This document shows positions 43,035 through 54,003 of a stretch of 64,000 nt of DNA, piece after piece. A program made the translations under genes and the position numbers. Below the pieces are notes generated by a model. It searched no databases. It worked only from the letters and a program-made list of their open reading frames with translations, and was not told the origin of the DNA. Within the stretch, counting starts at the first letter, position 1. Each line of letters starts with the position of its first letter. Source of the stretch: Lithodes maja (Eukaryota; Arthropoda; Malacostraca; Decapoda; Lithodidae); contig JBAKBP010000686.1 in assembly GCA_037953745.1 (NCBI GenBank), positions 1 through 64,000 of the forward strand. The letters run 5' to 3'.

Positions 43035-46000
43035 ATGTCGGGCCCTAGTACTGACGAGGAGCGAGAGATGCTATGTGAGGAGGTGCCGTTAGTAACTAGT
43101 GAGGAGGATGCTAGACTTTTTGTGAGTAAGCAGTACCACGTGACGGAGGAGAGGCTGACTGGGGTGAATGTTTATGGCTTGCACCTGATAGCCAAGGTTT
43201 TGGGCAAATCCAATGTAGTAGGGATGTCCAAGGGGGAGCTGATTTCCTGGGTGTTGCGTGGGCGACATGGGGTTTCGGAGGAGAGGGCGTTTGGGGGGGT
43301 TCCTCCCCAGATCCCCTCTCACTCGACTCCCACAGTGCCGTCCACTCAGTTGCCGGAGGTTAGCACTCTCCCACAGAGGGATGAGCATTGGAAGATTGGA
43401 GTGCCCTCGGGCGGTGCGTATGGTGGTTCCCCAGTTCTTGCCCCCCCTCCTTCAGTAGTGGCAGCTCCCTCTTCCGGCCTGTCTCCTGAGATGATATTTA
43501 AACTCGAGCTTGCTAAAATGGAGAATGAGGCTAGGAAGCAGGAGATGGAGAATGAGTCTAGGAGGCAGGAGATGGAGAATGAGTCTAGGAGGCAGGAGAT
43601 GGAGAATGAGACTAGGAGGCATGAGATTGAGGCTGAGTCTAGAAGGCAGGAGAATGAGACGAGGAGGCACGAGGCTGAGCTTAGGTACGACTCGGAGAAA
43701 TATTGTGCTCAAATAGATTTAGATAAGACTCGTGCAGAGTCGACAGGGATTCGGATGGGCCGTGAGGGCCAAGTAAGAGAACAGTCCTTGTCCCACTTAG
43801 TCAAATTGGTGCCGGCATTTAGTGAAACTGAAGTCACAGAATTTTTTAATCGTTTTGAGAAGAAGTGTAGGGAGCATAATTGGCCTGAAGAGAAGTGGGC
43901 AGCTCTAGTCTCCTCAAGACTTACGGGTAAGGGTCTGAAGGCTTATGATGCACTGCCTTTAGAGTCTTGCATTGACTACCCAGTATTGAAGAGAGCTGTC
44001 CTACGGGCATACGAGTTGCAACCAGAAACATATCGATTGAAGTTTCGGGGTGTTACGAAGACTAGGGAGGCGACCTTTCTTGAACATGCCCGGGACTTAA
44101 AAGATGCACTTGCTAACTGGACACGTTCTGAGAAAGCTGAGACGGCCGAACAGTTGACTGAGCTGTTTCTGCTCGAGCAGTTTTATAAGTGTACTGGTGC
44201 AGATATGACTTTAACTATTAAAGAAAAGAACCCTAAAACTCTACAGGAGGCAGCTGAGATGGCTGACCTCCGGCTATCATTAATTCGTGGGTGCGGGTCT
44301 GCCCAGCGTAGTGAGGCAGGTAACAAGGGGCGTGACACCCCACCCCCCCAAGTTAGTGATATACATTATGCAAACAAGTACAAGAGCTATGATACCAAGA
44401 CTGACCACAAGACTAACACCGTCCCATTTAAGAAGGGGCCGGGCCCTTCCCAGTACCAAGGGAAGCCCAGAGGGGAGTTGGAGTGTTATCTTTGTCATGA
44501 AAAGGGGCACTTTGCAAGAGTCTGTCCTAGCAAACCACCTACAGCAGCTGTGTCTTTGGCCTGCAACATTGGTGTGTCTCCGAAGTCTTCTGAGTTTGCC
44601 CGGGGCAGTTCGTCAGAGGCTGAGGCACAGCCAATGCAGAAACACCTGAGAGGCTCGAACCCTGCTCAGGATGTTTTTTGCGACCATAGAGGACGGGGTT
44701 GCGTGATGTGGGCGGGGCGCAAGCATGGAGTAGAGGTCTTGCGTGATACAGGTGCTTCCCAGACTCTGATGAACAATTTGACTGGCTACCCTATAAATGC
44801 GGCTCGGGTGGTAGTGGTGCAGGGTATTAATGCAACTCGGTCATACCCGCTGGTGCGGTTGGAGTTGGAGGTGGATGGTGTGACACGTGAATTGGATGTT
44901 GGGATTGTGGAGAAACTGCCAGTGGAGGGCGTCGACCTTCTTCTCGGTAACGACTTTGCAATGCCCGCTTCTGAGGTTCTACCCTTAGTCGTTGCCGAGA
45001 GGACGGCCGACGTGAGTGGGGGAGAGCAAGAGTGTGTCGAGCGGTGCCAGGCACAACCCATGGTGTGTGCTGTCACCCGGGCTCGGACAGCTAAAGTGTC
45101 ACAGCCTAGTCCTCCGTCTTCCGACCAGCAGAGGAACGATCAACAGGAGGAGGCTAAAGCTGGAGTTGGTTTTAAGAGTTTTGACTCGGCGGCTCTCCTG
45201 GTTGATTCAGTAATAGCACCTATGTTAGAGTCTGGAGAGGCCCCAGGACCTGTCACAGCTAGTGAGGAGGTAGGGCCGGAAGAGACTCAGAGGCAGCAAC
45301 GTTACACACAGAGAGAAAAAAGGGTTGCTCAGTTGGAGGATCCGGAAGTTCAGAAGTGTGGTAATGGTGCTGTCGAGATTAAACATGAGGACGGGGAAGC
45401 ATGTCATGTGAACCTGTTGGAGGAGTTTGTGAGGCAACCACCTGAGCAGCCTACTGTCCCTGCGTTGGTCTGCCGCGGCCAAGGTGGAGAAGGAGAGGGG
45501 GGCAGTAGGGCACAGGTGGAGGAGAGTAGGGATTGTCATGTCTCGGCGAAGCAGTGGGCGGGGGACACGAGTCTGGTGGCTGTGGAAGTGCTAGAGCACC
45601 TGCCTGAGCAGCAGTGTGCAGCACTCCAGCACCAGCTCGGTTCATACCCCACTGGTCGTGCCGAGCCCCTGAGTCTCACAACTCGGGCGGTGCGAGATGT
45701 TCCGCAGGCAGGTCATGTGACTGTTAAAAGACCGTTAGCCTCGTTGTTTCGGTGGTTTAAGGTGGGCGACGAGGCCTTGGCATGGTTGCCAGGTCAGGGT
45801 CGACCCATGGCTGCCAAGGGTGGTGGTCAAAAGGAGGACATTGAGCAGATTGGTAGGGTCGGCTGTGGTATCGCAGTGCCCGGTCGTCACATAGCCTCCC
45901 AATGCTGCTCTAGTCTAATGCAACAGCCCTACCACAGACCGACTGTATCTGGCCATGTCGCTAAAAGCGGTGATGCTGCGCAGGCAGATGTCGTCACAAG

Positions 46001-46799
46001 GAATGTGGGGGTGCGCATGTACGGTATCGGCGGGGAAGCCTTAGCTATAATGAACTGTGGGAGTGACTGCACGGGTGGTACTGATTGTCCCTCTCATGAC
46101 CTGGCTGTTCTAGGGACGAAGGTGGAGAAGGAGGGAGACTACAGGTTAGAAGCTGCGGTCTCGGCTGGGTTGTGGGAGGGCACAAGGCATGTTGTTCGTG
46201 GAGACAGTGCAAGGCAGTTATTTACTAGGCTATGGCAGTACTTTCGCATGTTTGTTGCTTCTCCAGGCCTGAGGTACGGGGTAGAATCCGACATGCAGGC
46301 TGGAGATAGTGCAAGGCTCAGTTTAATTCCCTGCCGTATAAATCCTGCTCGACAGCCTATGGTGCAAGCAGAGCTGGATTACGTGTGGACGAAGGATCTG
46401 AGGGATAAGGAATGTCGTGAGTGGTCGTTGCGTGTAACTTTGTCCGAGCGCGCTAAAGAGGTATGTGGTTTTGTTGTGGACGGGAGTACCTACCAGTGCA
46501 ATGTTATGCCCTACGGACTTAAGAATGCACCAGCAACGTGTCAGAGCCTGATGAATGAAAGTGAAAAGGACAATGATGCGCTGGGGCATTTCGAGATCTA
46601 TGTTCCAGCCTATGGTCCGGTCGGTGTAGTTTACCCAGATCATTACCCTCTCAAGATCTTGGACCCGTTTCACAATCGGAATATGAGGCTGACCAGGTGG
46701 TCACTAAGGTTATTGGTATATAACCTGGACATAAGCCATATTGCCGGTTGTGACAACGAGGTTGCATGTGGTCGTTCAGGGGTATATGATCCTGGGTAA
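43035..46799 (+). CDS. gag-pol: Gag-protease-rearranged Pol polyprotein of a Gmr1-like Ty3/gypsy element
   Basis: The true ATG is at 43035; the frame is open five codons further upstream with no ATG. 1254 codons. Residues about 155-235 form a charged coiled coil with repeated MENESRRQE. Residues about 255-420 are capsid (LVKLVPAFSE..; YELQPETYRLKFRG), of the kind related to vertebrate SCAN domains. A CCHC knuckle is at 484-497 (CYLCHEKGHFARVC). Protease: DTGAS at 571-575 and LLLGND near 635-640. Then a CHVNLL piece (about 790) and an RT-linker piece (HLPEQQ, about 855), followed by an integrase C-terminal GPY/F-like piece (FKVGDEALAWLPGQGRP, from 908), a second RT-linker piece (about 1059-1108), RT block MPYGLKNAPAT (ending 1168) and the RNase H terminus (DHYPLK at 1202; RLTRWSLRL). 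RT motif A and YxDD and the integrase catalytic core are absent. RNase H is last and integrase precedes RT, the Gmr1 order. Duplicated linkers suggest fusion of two elements. Probably non-autonomous, with Gag and protease intact. Confidence 0.8.
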   Translation: MSGPSTDEEREMLCEEVPLVTSEEDARLFVSKQYHVTEERLTGVNVYGLHLIAKVLGKSNVVGMSKGELISWVLRGRHGVSEERAFGGVPPQIPSHSTPTVPSTQLPEVSTLPQRDEHWKIGVPSGGAYGGSPVLAPPPSVVAAPSSGLSPEMIFKLELAKMENEARKQEMENESRRQEMENESRRQEMENETRRHEIEAESRRQENETRRHEAELRYDSEKYCAQIDLDKTRAESTGIRMGREGQVREQSLSHLVKLVPAFSETEVTEFFNRFEKKCREHNWPEEKWAALVSSRLTGKGLKAYDALPLESCIDYPVLKRAVLRAYELQPETYRLKFRGVTKTREATFLEHARDLKDALANWTRSEKAETAEQLTELFLLEQFYKCTGADMTLTIKEKNPKTLQEAAEMADLRLSLIRGCGSAQRSEAGNKGRDTPPPQVSDIHYANKYKSYDTKTDHKTNTVPFKKGPGPSQYQGKPRGELECYLCHEKGHFARVCPSKPPTAAVSLACNIGVSPKSSEFARGSSSEAEAQPMQKHLRGSNPAQDVFCDHRGRGCVMWAGRKHGVEVLRDTGASQTLMNNLTGYPINAARVVVVQGINATRSYPLVRLELEVDGVTRELDVGIVEKLPVEGVDLLLGNDFAMPASEVLPLVVAERTADVSGGEQECVERCQAQPMVCAVTRARTAKVSQPSPPSSDQQRNDQQEEAKAGVGFKSFDSAALLVDSVIAPMLESGEAPGPVTASEEVGPEETQRQQRYTQREKRVAQLEDPEVQKCGNGAVEIKHEDGEACHVNLLEEFVRQPPEQPTVPALVCRGQGGEGEGGSRAQVEESRDCHVSAKQWAGDTSLVAVEVLEHLPEQQCAALQHQLGSYPTGRAEPLSLTTRAVRDVPQAGHVTVKRPLASLFRWFKVGDEALAWLPGQGRPMAAKGGGQKEDIEQIGRVGCGIAVPGRHIASQCCSSLMQQPYHRPTVSGHVAKSGDAAQADVVTRNVGVRMYGIGGEALAIMNCGSDCTGGTDCPSHDLAVLGTKVEKEGDYRLEAAVSAGLWEGTRHVVRGDSARQLFTRLWQYFRMFVASPGLRYGVESDMQAGDSARLSLIPCRINPARQPMVQAELDYVWTKDLRDKECREWSLRVTLSERAKEVCGFVVDGSTYQCNVMPYGLKNAPATCQSLMNESEKDNDALGHFEIYVPAYGPVGVVYPDHYPLKILDPFHNRNMRLTRWSLRLLVYNLDISHIAGCDNEVACGRSGVYDPG

Positions 46800-47277
46800 A
46801 TTGACACACGGGTAGCCTCCTGCTTTGGTTTGAGTAGTATTTTGCGCTTGGTGCTTGTTGGCTCGCGGTTGTAGCCCAGCGTATTGGGTCGTAAAGCAGG
46901 ATTGTTGAGCGTTTGGTATAGAAGAAAATAGGCTGCCCTTATAGTGCAGCCGGAAAAAAAACATATTAAAATATAAAAATCATATAAAAAACTCTTTCTT
47001 TTTGATGAAGATAATTGTATAAGTTTGTCATAGCCTATAAGGTTTGAGTAGTCCACGAACTATCAAACGGCTGAGCTGCTGTAAGCTCGCTCTGGGAGCA
47101 TGATATTATGTCTTTTACTATTGTTGGGAGGAGTTATGAAATGTGAATTTTTTTTTATAAGATGTGTTTTAGTAATAAACTCAGCGTTGTTTTAGTGCCA
47201 TGCGGTCGCTGGGTGTGAGGGGTTTGATGGGGTTCTGTATATCAGATTTTAGCTCAGGGTTGAGCAAGTAAAATCTT
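46800..47277 (+). other. Retrotransposon 3' untranslated region
   Basis: Lies between the stop and the polypurine tract. No ORF of note. Confidence 0.6.
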
Positions 47278-47285
47278 GGGGGAGG
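47278..47285 (+). other. Polypurine tract
   Basis: GGGGGAGG lies immediately before the TGTGACG start of the 3' LTR, as required for plus-strand priming. Confidence 0.7.
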
Positions 47286-49130
47286 TGTGACGCATGTCGA
47301 GTATGAGCATGCTGTACAGAACGCCCAGTCAGGCCCCACTCTCGCTAGGATCGTCAGGGCAGGAACTTTGGCTGTAGTCTGTGTAGAGTTTCCTAACTCA
47401 GTTTATGTGAACCGTTGTACTATAAGTATTATCATTATGTATTTTGTTTTCTTCTGAGTCAACGAGTTCTATTTTATATCATTGTATATATGTATTGTGT
47501 GTGGGACTTATATATGATGATGAGAGAGAGAGTTATGTGGCGCCGGCCGGTGAGCGCGCCACGAGGTGTGTAGGCCTCACTCCCTCCTCCCTTCCTCCCT
47601 TCCTCCCTTTCAGCGCGTGGGAAGTTCTTTGTCGATCCCAGATTGAGAGAGTATATGACGTCATGATTGCCAGTGGGCGGTCCTTAGTGTTGGCGATATG
47701 CTCGCTACAGGGCCGAGTATAAAAAGAGAGGTCCTCGCCACAATTCTTCAGAACTCATCAGGCAAAGCGACCTCTCATATCCCTTGCAACTATCCATATT
47801 CTTCCGACTGATGTGAACTTTCTCTACTCTCTGAACAGCCTACCTTCTTCTCTTCTCGTCCCTTTTTAACCAATGACCCCTTTGGTGCAGATTTAGTCAG
47901 CCAAAGTATTATCGCTTGAGTTCTCACGAGATAAGTGCCTGTTAGATAGCCTATTTTTGGAAGGGTTAACTAGAATAGGATTGATTGATGTTTGTTGCAC
48001 TCGTATATGCATTTCCCTGTGTACTATTATTCATGTTCCTGTTTTCTGCTGGTTTAGGTAATGCTAGACTGGGATAGGGTTCCTCGAGTTGTGATTTCCT
48101 ATGAGTGCTAGGTTGGTTGAACCAGCACAATTGCAACGGAGACGTGGGAAGCCTAGGGGGTCTTTTTGATTGTGTACCGTGGGAGTTTAGCACTGTGTTG
48201 CGAGTGAGGGCTTTTGCCTGTGCCACCCAACACTGTGCTATCTCATTTGCTTGACTTTGAGAGGATCGCCAGGAGAGAACCAGATACTAGTGATCTGGAT
48301 CTCTCAAGAGAGCATCCCGTCAATTACCGTAATTTGGCCGCACAGTCTTAAGGACCTCGCTAGGCTACGAGCCGCTTGCTCAGCCATTGTCTCTTAACCT
48401 TAGATATCCCAGCTAGACTTTGCTCGACCAGCAGATACAGTATAGTATTGAAGCTTCTCCTTATGTATATTATTGTTTAAGCACTATTGATTTCATGTGT
48501 GGCACGCTTAGCTACTTCAGAGATTAGTGGCCCACGAGCACAATCTTAGTAGGCTATTGCCAGTGCATTGTCGGAGTACTTCTTCTTAATGTTTGCCATA
48601 TCCTATTGCTTATTCTTATAATTCTTCTTATGTCAATTTAAAGCCTTTAATTACCAGTGAGTTATTCATTAAATTGCTGTTCAAAATCCGATACTTACTT
48701 CTTACGAGTATTCGAGAAGCATCTAACTTATCAGAAGATTCCTTGCTTGATGCTCGAGGACTATTGTTTAACGTAACGTAATAGTGCCGATCCGAAGTAG
48801 AGGGTGGAGGACTTCTTAAGTTCTTAGTTCAAGGGTGGATTACTTCGGCTTCGGCCAACACTATTCTTTAGTGTTGTAGTACTTTCTTCTTTGTTTGATT
48901 GTTGACCAGACTAGATAACTCCTGTCGTGATTATTAGTCTGTTGTGTAAAACGCTAGCACCGAGTTCTTGTATACCCCGTTATAGCAGATAGAACTCTGA
49001 AGGGTAGTGGCGTTTTTTGTTCGGCTGGCAGTACTCTTGGGGTTGGGATCGTGTGTTTTCCGTTGTGGCAGCGAGCCATATTCGAGTCCTGTGTAAGAGC
49101 CCTAGTGTACCTGAGTGCCCGGTCGTAACA
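47286..49130 (+). repeat. 3' LTR
   Basis: About 1845 bp, same termini as the 5' LTR. CRE at 47656-47663, TATA at 47718-47728. Followed without any spacer by a third, partial LTR. Confidence 0.92.
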
Positions 49131-50145
49131 ACCTGTACAATCGCAACGGAGACTTGGGGAAGCCTAGGTGGTCTTTCTGACTGTGTACCTTGTGAGTTTA
49201 GCGCTGTGTTGCGAGTGAGGGCTTTTGCCTCTGCCACCCAACACTGTGCTAACTCGTTTGCTTGACTTTGAGAGGATCGCCAGGAGAGAACCAGATACTA
49301 GTGATCTGGATCTCTCAAGAGAGCATCCCGTCAATTAACGTAATTTGGCCGCACAGCCTAAAGGACCTCGCTAGGCTACGAGCCGCTTGCTCAGCCATTG
49401 TTTCCTAGCCTACTATATCCCAGCTAGACTTTGCTCGGTCAGCAGATACAGCATAGTATTGAAGCTTTCCTTATGTATGTTATTGTTTATGCACTATTGA
49501 TTTCATGTGTGGCACGCTTAGCTACTTTAGAGATTAGTGGCCCACGAGCACAATCCTAGTAGGCTATTGCCGGTGCATTGTCGGAGTACTTCTTTTTAAT
49601 GTTTGCCATTTACTATTGTCTATTCTTATAATTCTTCTTATGTCAATTTAAAGCCTTTAATGTTAGTTAATTGCCAGTGTGTTGCTTATTGAATTGCTGT
49701 TCAAAATCCGATACTTACTTCTTACGAGTATCCGAGAAGCATCTAACTTTATCAGAAGATTCCTTGCTCGATGCTCGAGGACTATTGTTTAACGTAACGT
49801 AATAGTGCCGATCCGAAGTAGAGGGTGGAGGACTTCTTAAGTTCTTAGTCAAGGGTGGATTACTTCGGCTTCGGCCAACACTATTCTTTGGTGTTGTTGT
49901 ATTTACTTCTTTGTTTGATTGTTGACCAGACTAGATAACTCCCGTCTCTTTATTAGTCTGTTGTGAAACGCTAGTACCGAGTTCTTGCATACCCCGTTAT
50001 AGCAGATAGAACTCTGGAGGGTATTGGTGTTTTTTGTTCGGCTGGCAGTACTCTGGGGTTGGGATCGTGTGTTTCCGTTGTGGCAGCGAGCCATACTCGA
50101 GTCCTGTTTGAGAGCCCTAGTGTACCCGAGTGCCCGGTCGTAACA
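49131..50145 (+). repeat. Third, 5'-truncated and more diverged LTR
   Basis: Picks up at an internal LTR position (ACAATCGCAACGGAGACTTG corresponds to about 41820 in the 5' LTR) and continues to CCCGGTCGTAACA at 50145. More substitutions and small indels than between the two full LTRs, so it derives from a different or older copy. No matching short target duplication is seen outside 40979 and 50145. Confidence 0.85.
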
Positions 50146-50277
50146 CAGATTAGAAAGGGGATGTGGGAGTCAGATGGTGGATGGTGATACTGTTTACCCC
50201 TTCAAGTCCCTCAGATACTTCCAATAAAAACGGCTAATGACAGCCAGAAGACATCGTCAGGATCGTGAAAGGGTTAA
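50146..50277 (+). mobile_element. M1-related MITE fragment
   Basis: The right end GACATCGTCAGGATCGTGAA plus AGGGTTAA resembles the M1 right TIR. The left part (TACCCCTTCAAGTCCC) is only weakly M1-like. Confidence 0.45.
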
Positions 50278-50699
50278 TATGTAAAGAGGATTTAGCGGGA
50301 AGTGCCGTTTTTACAGTCTGTCACAGAAATTTACAGAGGCTGCCTGACACGTCCCCACCTACAGCTTGGCGAGGTTAGGCTGGGATATAGGATACTCCTT
50401 AAAATTAATCGCATTCGGTTTTCCAGTAAATTTTGCCTAATAAATCAAACCATCCTAATCTAATGTTATCGAACAGTCATCTTGTATAGAACACAAAGGA
50501 ACACTCTTGGTGGAGTGCCCACGTCGACGGTCGTTTGAGACTATTCCTCTCCCACTTAACGAAGTGGAAATATTCCCCAAACAATAATTTGTTATGGAAT
50601 CAACAGGTTCCTGGGGAAGTTTAAACCTAATTAATCATCTAGATGTAAAAACAGAACATTAAACAACATTAATGAAACAAATTTATTTTCCCTAGTTCA
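50278..50699. other. Unassigned spacer, possible LINE remnant
   Basis: At about 50480-50590 a short + frame with LLVECPRRRSFETIPL resembles the Cys/His tail of a Jockey/I-type LINE. Otherwise nothing recognised. Confidence 0.3.
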
Positions 50700-50930
50700 C
50701 GCGAGTAGAAAGGTTAGCAAAGATTCGTAGAAGGGGAAGGGGAGAAGGGAGGGGGAAGTAAGGGAGAAGGGGGTGTAGGAGAGAAAGGAGCGGGAGGCGG
50801 GAGTGAGAGGAGGGATTGGGGTGGGGGTGGAAGGGTGGATGAGAGGGGGTGGGGGTGGAAGGGAGGATGAGAGGGGGGAGGGGTGTATGGGAGACGGGAG
50901 GGGGTTTAGAAGCCGGAAGGAATGGAACAC
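50700..50930. repeat. Polypurine (G/A) tract
   Basis: About 230 bp almost entirely GGA/GGGA/GAGAG on the + strand. ORFs through it are compositional. Confidence 0.85.
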
Positions 50931-51203
50931 AAAGAATTACGAAAGATATTCAAACTATAACAGACTTATTGCACCTTACCGCCCCGGTTTGAGTGCCTAA
51001 AATACCTAGGCTAAGCTGCGCATTCATGCTAATACTGTATATTATATTTTACACTGAGAAGTCTCTTAAGGTATTTATTGGATAATCCAGCATTCAGCTA
51101 TTTCCGAATTCCATTGAAATGACAATTTTAGTTGTCACTGAAATGACATTTAACTAATTTCTCATTAAATAATATTACGTGCTATTACTCGAATTATGCT
51201 CAC

Positions 51204-51387
51204 CTTCGAACCTCCTTACCCATCGCCTGACAGTGTTCTTACTGATCCCCATGAGCCGGCCTATTTCACTAATTGTGGTTCCAGCTTGATAGTGGCCCAC
51301 TATCAGGGATCTTCTTGTTATCACCTCCGGGCGATTGGCTTGAGTGTTAAGTGGGCGTTGCCACGCACGGCCTTGGCGAATGTCCAT
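51204..51387 (-). CDS. Coding exon with a Tc1/paired-type helix-turn-helix
   Basis: The ATG at 51387 lies two bases inside an exon bounded by a strong acceptor (TGTTCTCTTACCAG just right of 51389). The 61 codons begin MDIRQGRAWQRPLNTQANRP and contain a helix-turn-helix (RRSLIVGHYQAGTTISEIG with RLMGISKNTVRRW) of the type found at the N-terminus of Tc1/mariner transposases and related paired-like DNA-binding proteins. The exon can end at GTTCGAAG|GTGAGC (51204/51203), a good donor; without splicing the frame stops at 51175. An upstream non-coding exon ending GAG|GTGAGT at 51672 and a TATA box at 51719-51728 complete a gene-start model. No DDE catalytic domain follows within the next kilobase. 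It may be a host gene using a transposase-derived domain or the 5' exon of an intron-bearing transposon. Confidence 0.5.
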
Positions 51388-51671
51388 TTCTGGTAAGAGA
51401 ACACACAGTGTTTATTAACGGAGATCTGTCTCTTTGGGTGTTAAGCAACAAGTGACAACACTTATTAACCGAGGATCGGTTTTGTGGCACTGTTTGGAGG
51501 AATAAGTAGCCATCCAAATCACGCAATCACAAACAAGGGAGGGAATTCCCCTGGAAATAATTAAATAATGACTATCTTTAATGTGTCCAAAAAGAGTAGA
51601 CAATTTTATGCAAGTGCAGTTATGTGACACAGGCAGACAACTTTTCATACGAAAAATTCCAAGCCACTCAC

Positions 51672-51728
51672 CTCAAGCACAGATGAATTTCCTACTACAT
51701 CAACTGACCGACCAGCGGCTTTATATAT
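51672..51728 (-). promoter_or_regulatory. TATA box, initiator and first (non-coding) exon of the HTH gene
   Basis: Minus strand: CCATATATAAAGCCGCTGG, then TCAGTTG (arthropod-type initiator) about 20 nt downstream, then a ~35-nt exon ending CTTGAG|GTGAGT. TATA to TCAGT spacing is slightly short. The predicted intron, 51671 to 51390, is about 280 bp. Confidence 0.4.
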
Positions 51729-52267
51729 GGTGGTGGGGATTCATATTTATTCATTGTTGCTGAGACTTCAGTTAGTGGAATGTGAACCTCACTTCAGCTT
51801 CGCTAGGAGTCTTTTCGATCGCCCAGCCTGTCTTCAACCTTGACTTCGTCTTACTGCCTGTTCAGGGGGTGCCGAAACTTTGGTTCACAGGTTATAGTCA
51901 AACTCAACTGAAATGAACTCCAAGGAGGTCAAGGTCGCCCTGTGTGGTGGTGCCAGATTTCTACCAAAACAAACCTTTTAGAAAACGGGAAACCAAGGAA
52001 AACCACATTTAGAAGGGAAACTTGAAATAAATGTAAAAGACATTTTTATGTCTGGAAGGGTTATTGGTATTCTTGTAGAAAAGTTACAGAAACGAAATAA
52101 TAGGTACGCTATATTTGTATATACCTATTTACATTGTACAGCATCTCCCTTGCCTGGCTATGAAGATGAGAGTAACTTTTGCGAGTTTTTCCTTCCATGG
52201 TGGTCGGGCTATGAATGAGGGTTAGTGACCATCTGACCTGGGTGATGTTGTCGTAGTTTGAGGCCAT
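51729..52267. other. Unassigned spacer
   Basis: No repeat family or convincing ORF recognised. Would contain distal promoter sequence of the HTH gene. Confidence 0.4.
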
Positions 52268-52723
52268 TTAACCCGTACAGCCCCAGCGACGCGCCTGGCG
52301 CGTCGGCGATGTATGTAACGCACAGCCCCAGAGACGCGCCTGGCGCGTCACCCTAATTGCCCCTAATTGCGCCGACCGTAACCTCAGGTGTAGCCACGCA
52401 AGAGGGCTCAGATTTGTATGGGAACTGTGTACGTATCCCACGCAACCGTGCCGATGGTTGAAAACTCTCAAAGTCCACGTGCGTGCGCGTGAGCGCGCAA
52501 TAACCTGGTTTTTTGGGGTAATTGCCTTCAATTTTTTACTCTTGTAAAATACGTTTTCGGGGGCTCTGTAGGACCATTCTTTAAGCTTTTTGAGCGGTTT
52601 TTCGTGGTTTTTCCTTCATTCCTAACCCATTCGCTATTGTTTCTGGAATAAAACCATTTTTTGAAAACCGGCCGGGTTCTGGTGAACAAACATTACAAAA
52701 CTAGCCGGGGCTGGACGGGTTAA
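52268..52723. mobile_element. TTAA MITE M5, GC-rich left half
   Basis: TTAA at 52268-52271 and 52720-52723. TIRs TTAACCCGTACAGCCCC and GGGGCTGGACGGGTTAA. Near the left end a ~45-bp unit is duplicated (ACAGCCCCAGCGACGCG and ACAGCCCCAGAGACGCG), each copy containing the perfect palindrome GACGCGCCTGGCGCGTC. No ORF. Only one copy in the window. Confidence 0.75.
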
Positions 52724-53264
52724 AGCGTTGCCATTACTCGTATCCAGCTCTCTCTCTCTCTCTCTCTTGATCGGATTACATTGTGCTATATTGCATTTTG
52801 GAGATTGTGTATGTATGTGCGTGTTTGTGTGTGTATCTGTAGGGGTGTGTGTGAGTGCGTGTGTAGCCAACAGAACCGCATTGACATTACTTGGCAACCT
52901 CGCATATCCTACCATTCCTTAAATCTATTTATAGCTGTCCCCAGAAAAATGGCATCATGTTCTAAAAGCGTGCCATATGTTGTATAAATTCCTTCTATAT
53001 ATCCTTAAAATGATATGTTTCTTAACACCACATAACCTTTAAAAATTGTAATATAATATATATAGTCATAAAAGCTAAAATTAATTTGTTAATAGCCTGA
53101 AAAACTAACATTTGTTGTTAAAGCTTTGAATATTTGACAACACCGCACAGAGGGCGAGGGACACCACCTTGTAGCTCATTTCATAGGAGGATGACTATAG
53201 TAAAAGATTATTAAGTGAAATTTTGTGGCTGATTGATACACGACAATTCAATTCCTAATGTTTT
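52724..53264. other. Spacer with (CT)n and GT-rich stretch
   Basis: (CT)n at about 52747-52767, irregular (GT)n at about 52808-52865. No gene recognised. Confidence 0.4.
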
Positions 53265-54003
53265 TATCTCCAAGCCCAGCAGTGGCCCCGCATGTTTCCC
53301 TATATGTTCTCCTCCCCTGCAGTTATACCCTTGTTCTTCACAGTTTCTCTTTGTAGATTTCTGCTGTTGGATCTTTATTGTATTTTCCTCCCCTCATCCT
53401 GCTGTTTGTTTTCTAGCAGTTTCCCTTACCATAATTGTAAATAGTAGATATTGCGATAAAGTTCTGTAGGAGGGGAGGGGGGAGTGGGGTTGTAGGAGGG
53501 CTATTATGTAAATGTTGGCAATCCGAAGACATTAAAGGTATTCTAATAATACCTGGCATACAAATGATTGTACTACAGTGTAACAATTACCAATGATAAC
53601 TACTTCTGTAATAATCCACATAAAAGTTAAACACATGTTATAGCCGATACTACTGTTTTCGTGTTTATGACTTCTTCGTCTTCTTTTGATTTGTATAAAC
53701 TGTTCACTTCACTTATATGTTTATCTGATTGTCGTTTATATTAGTTTAGCTATCACTTGTGCTGTGGTATAATATACTGTAGGTGTAATATTGGTCAGGT
53801 GGGATGGTGTGGATTTCGATCAGTGGCATTTATTACTTCTGATGAAATAACCATGAAACACAATTTATTTAATTAAAAATTGGCTTAGTACAAAACTGCA
53901 AGTTTGATCATAATTATACCGTATATGTGTGGGGGACTGCCAGTCCTCCACACGAGTTGAGGTTGGGGAGGAACAAATGTAGAAATACCGACAGTCTCCA
54001 TTT

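Noticed and set aside
45225..45645. Antisense ORFs within the retrotransposon gene
   Set aside because: Shadows of the + strand Gag-Pol frame without domains.
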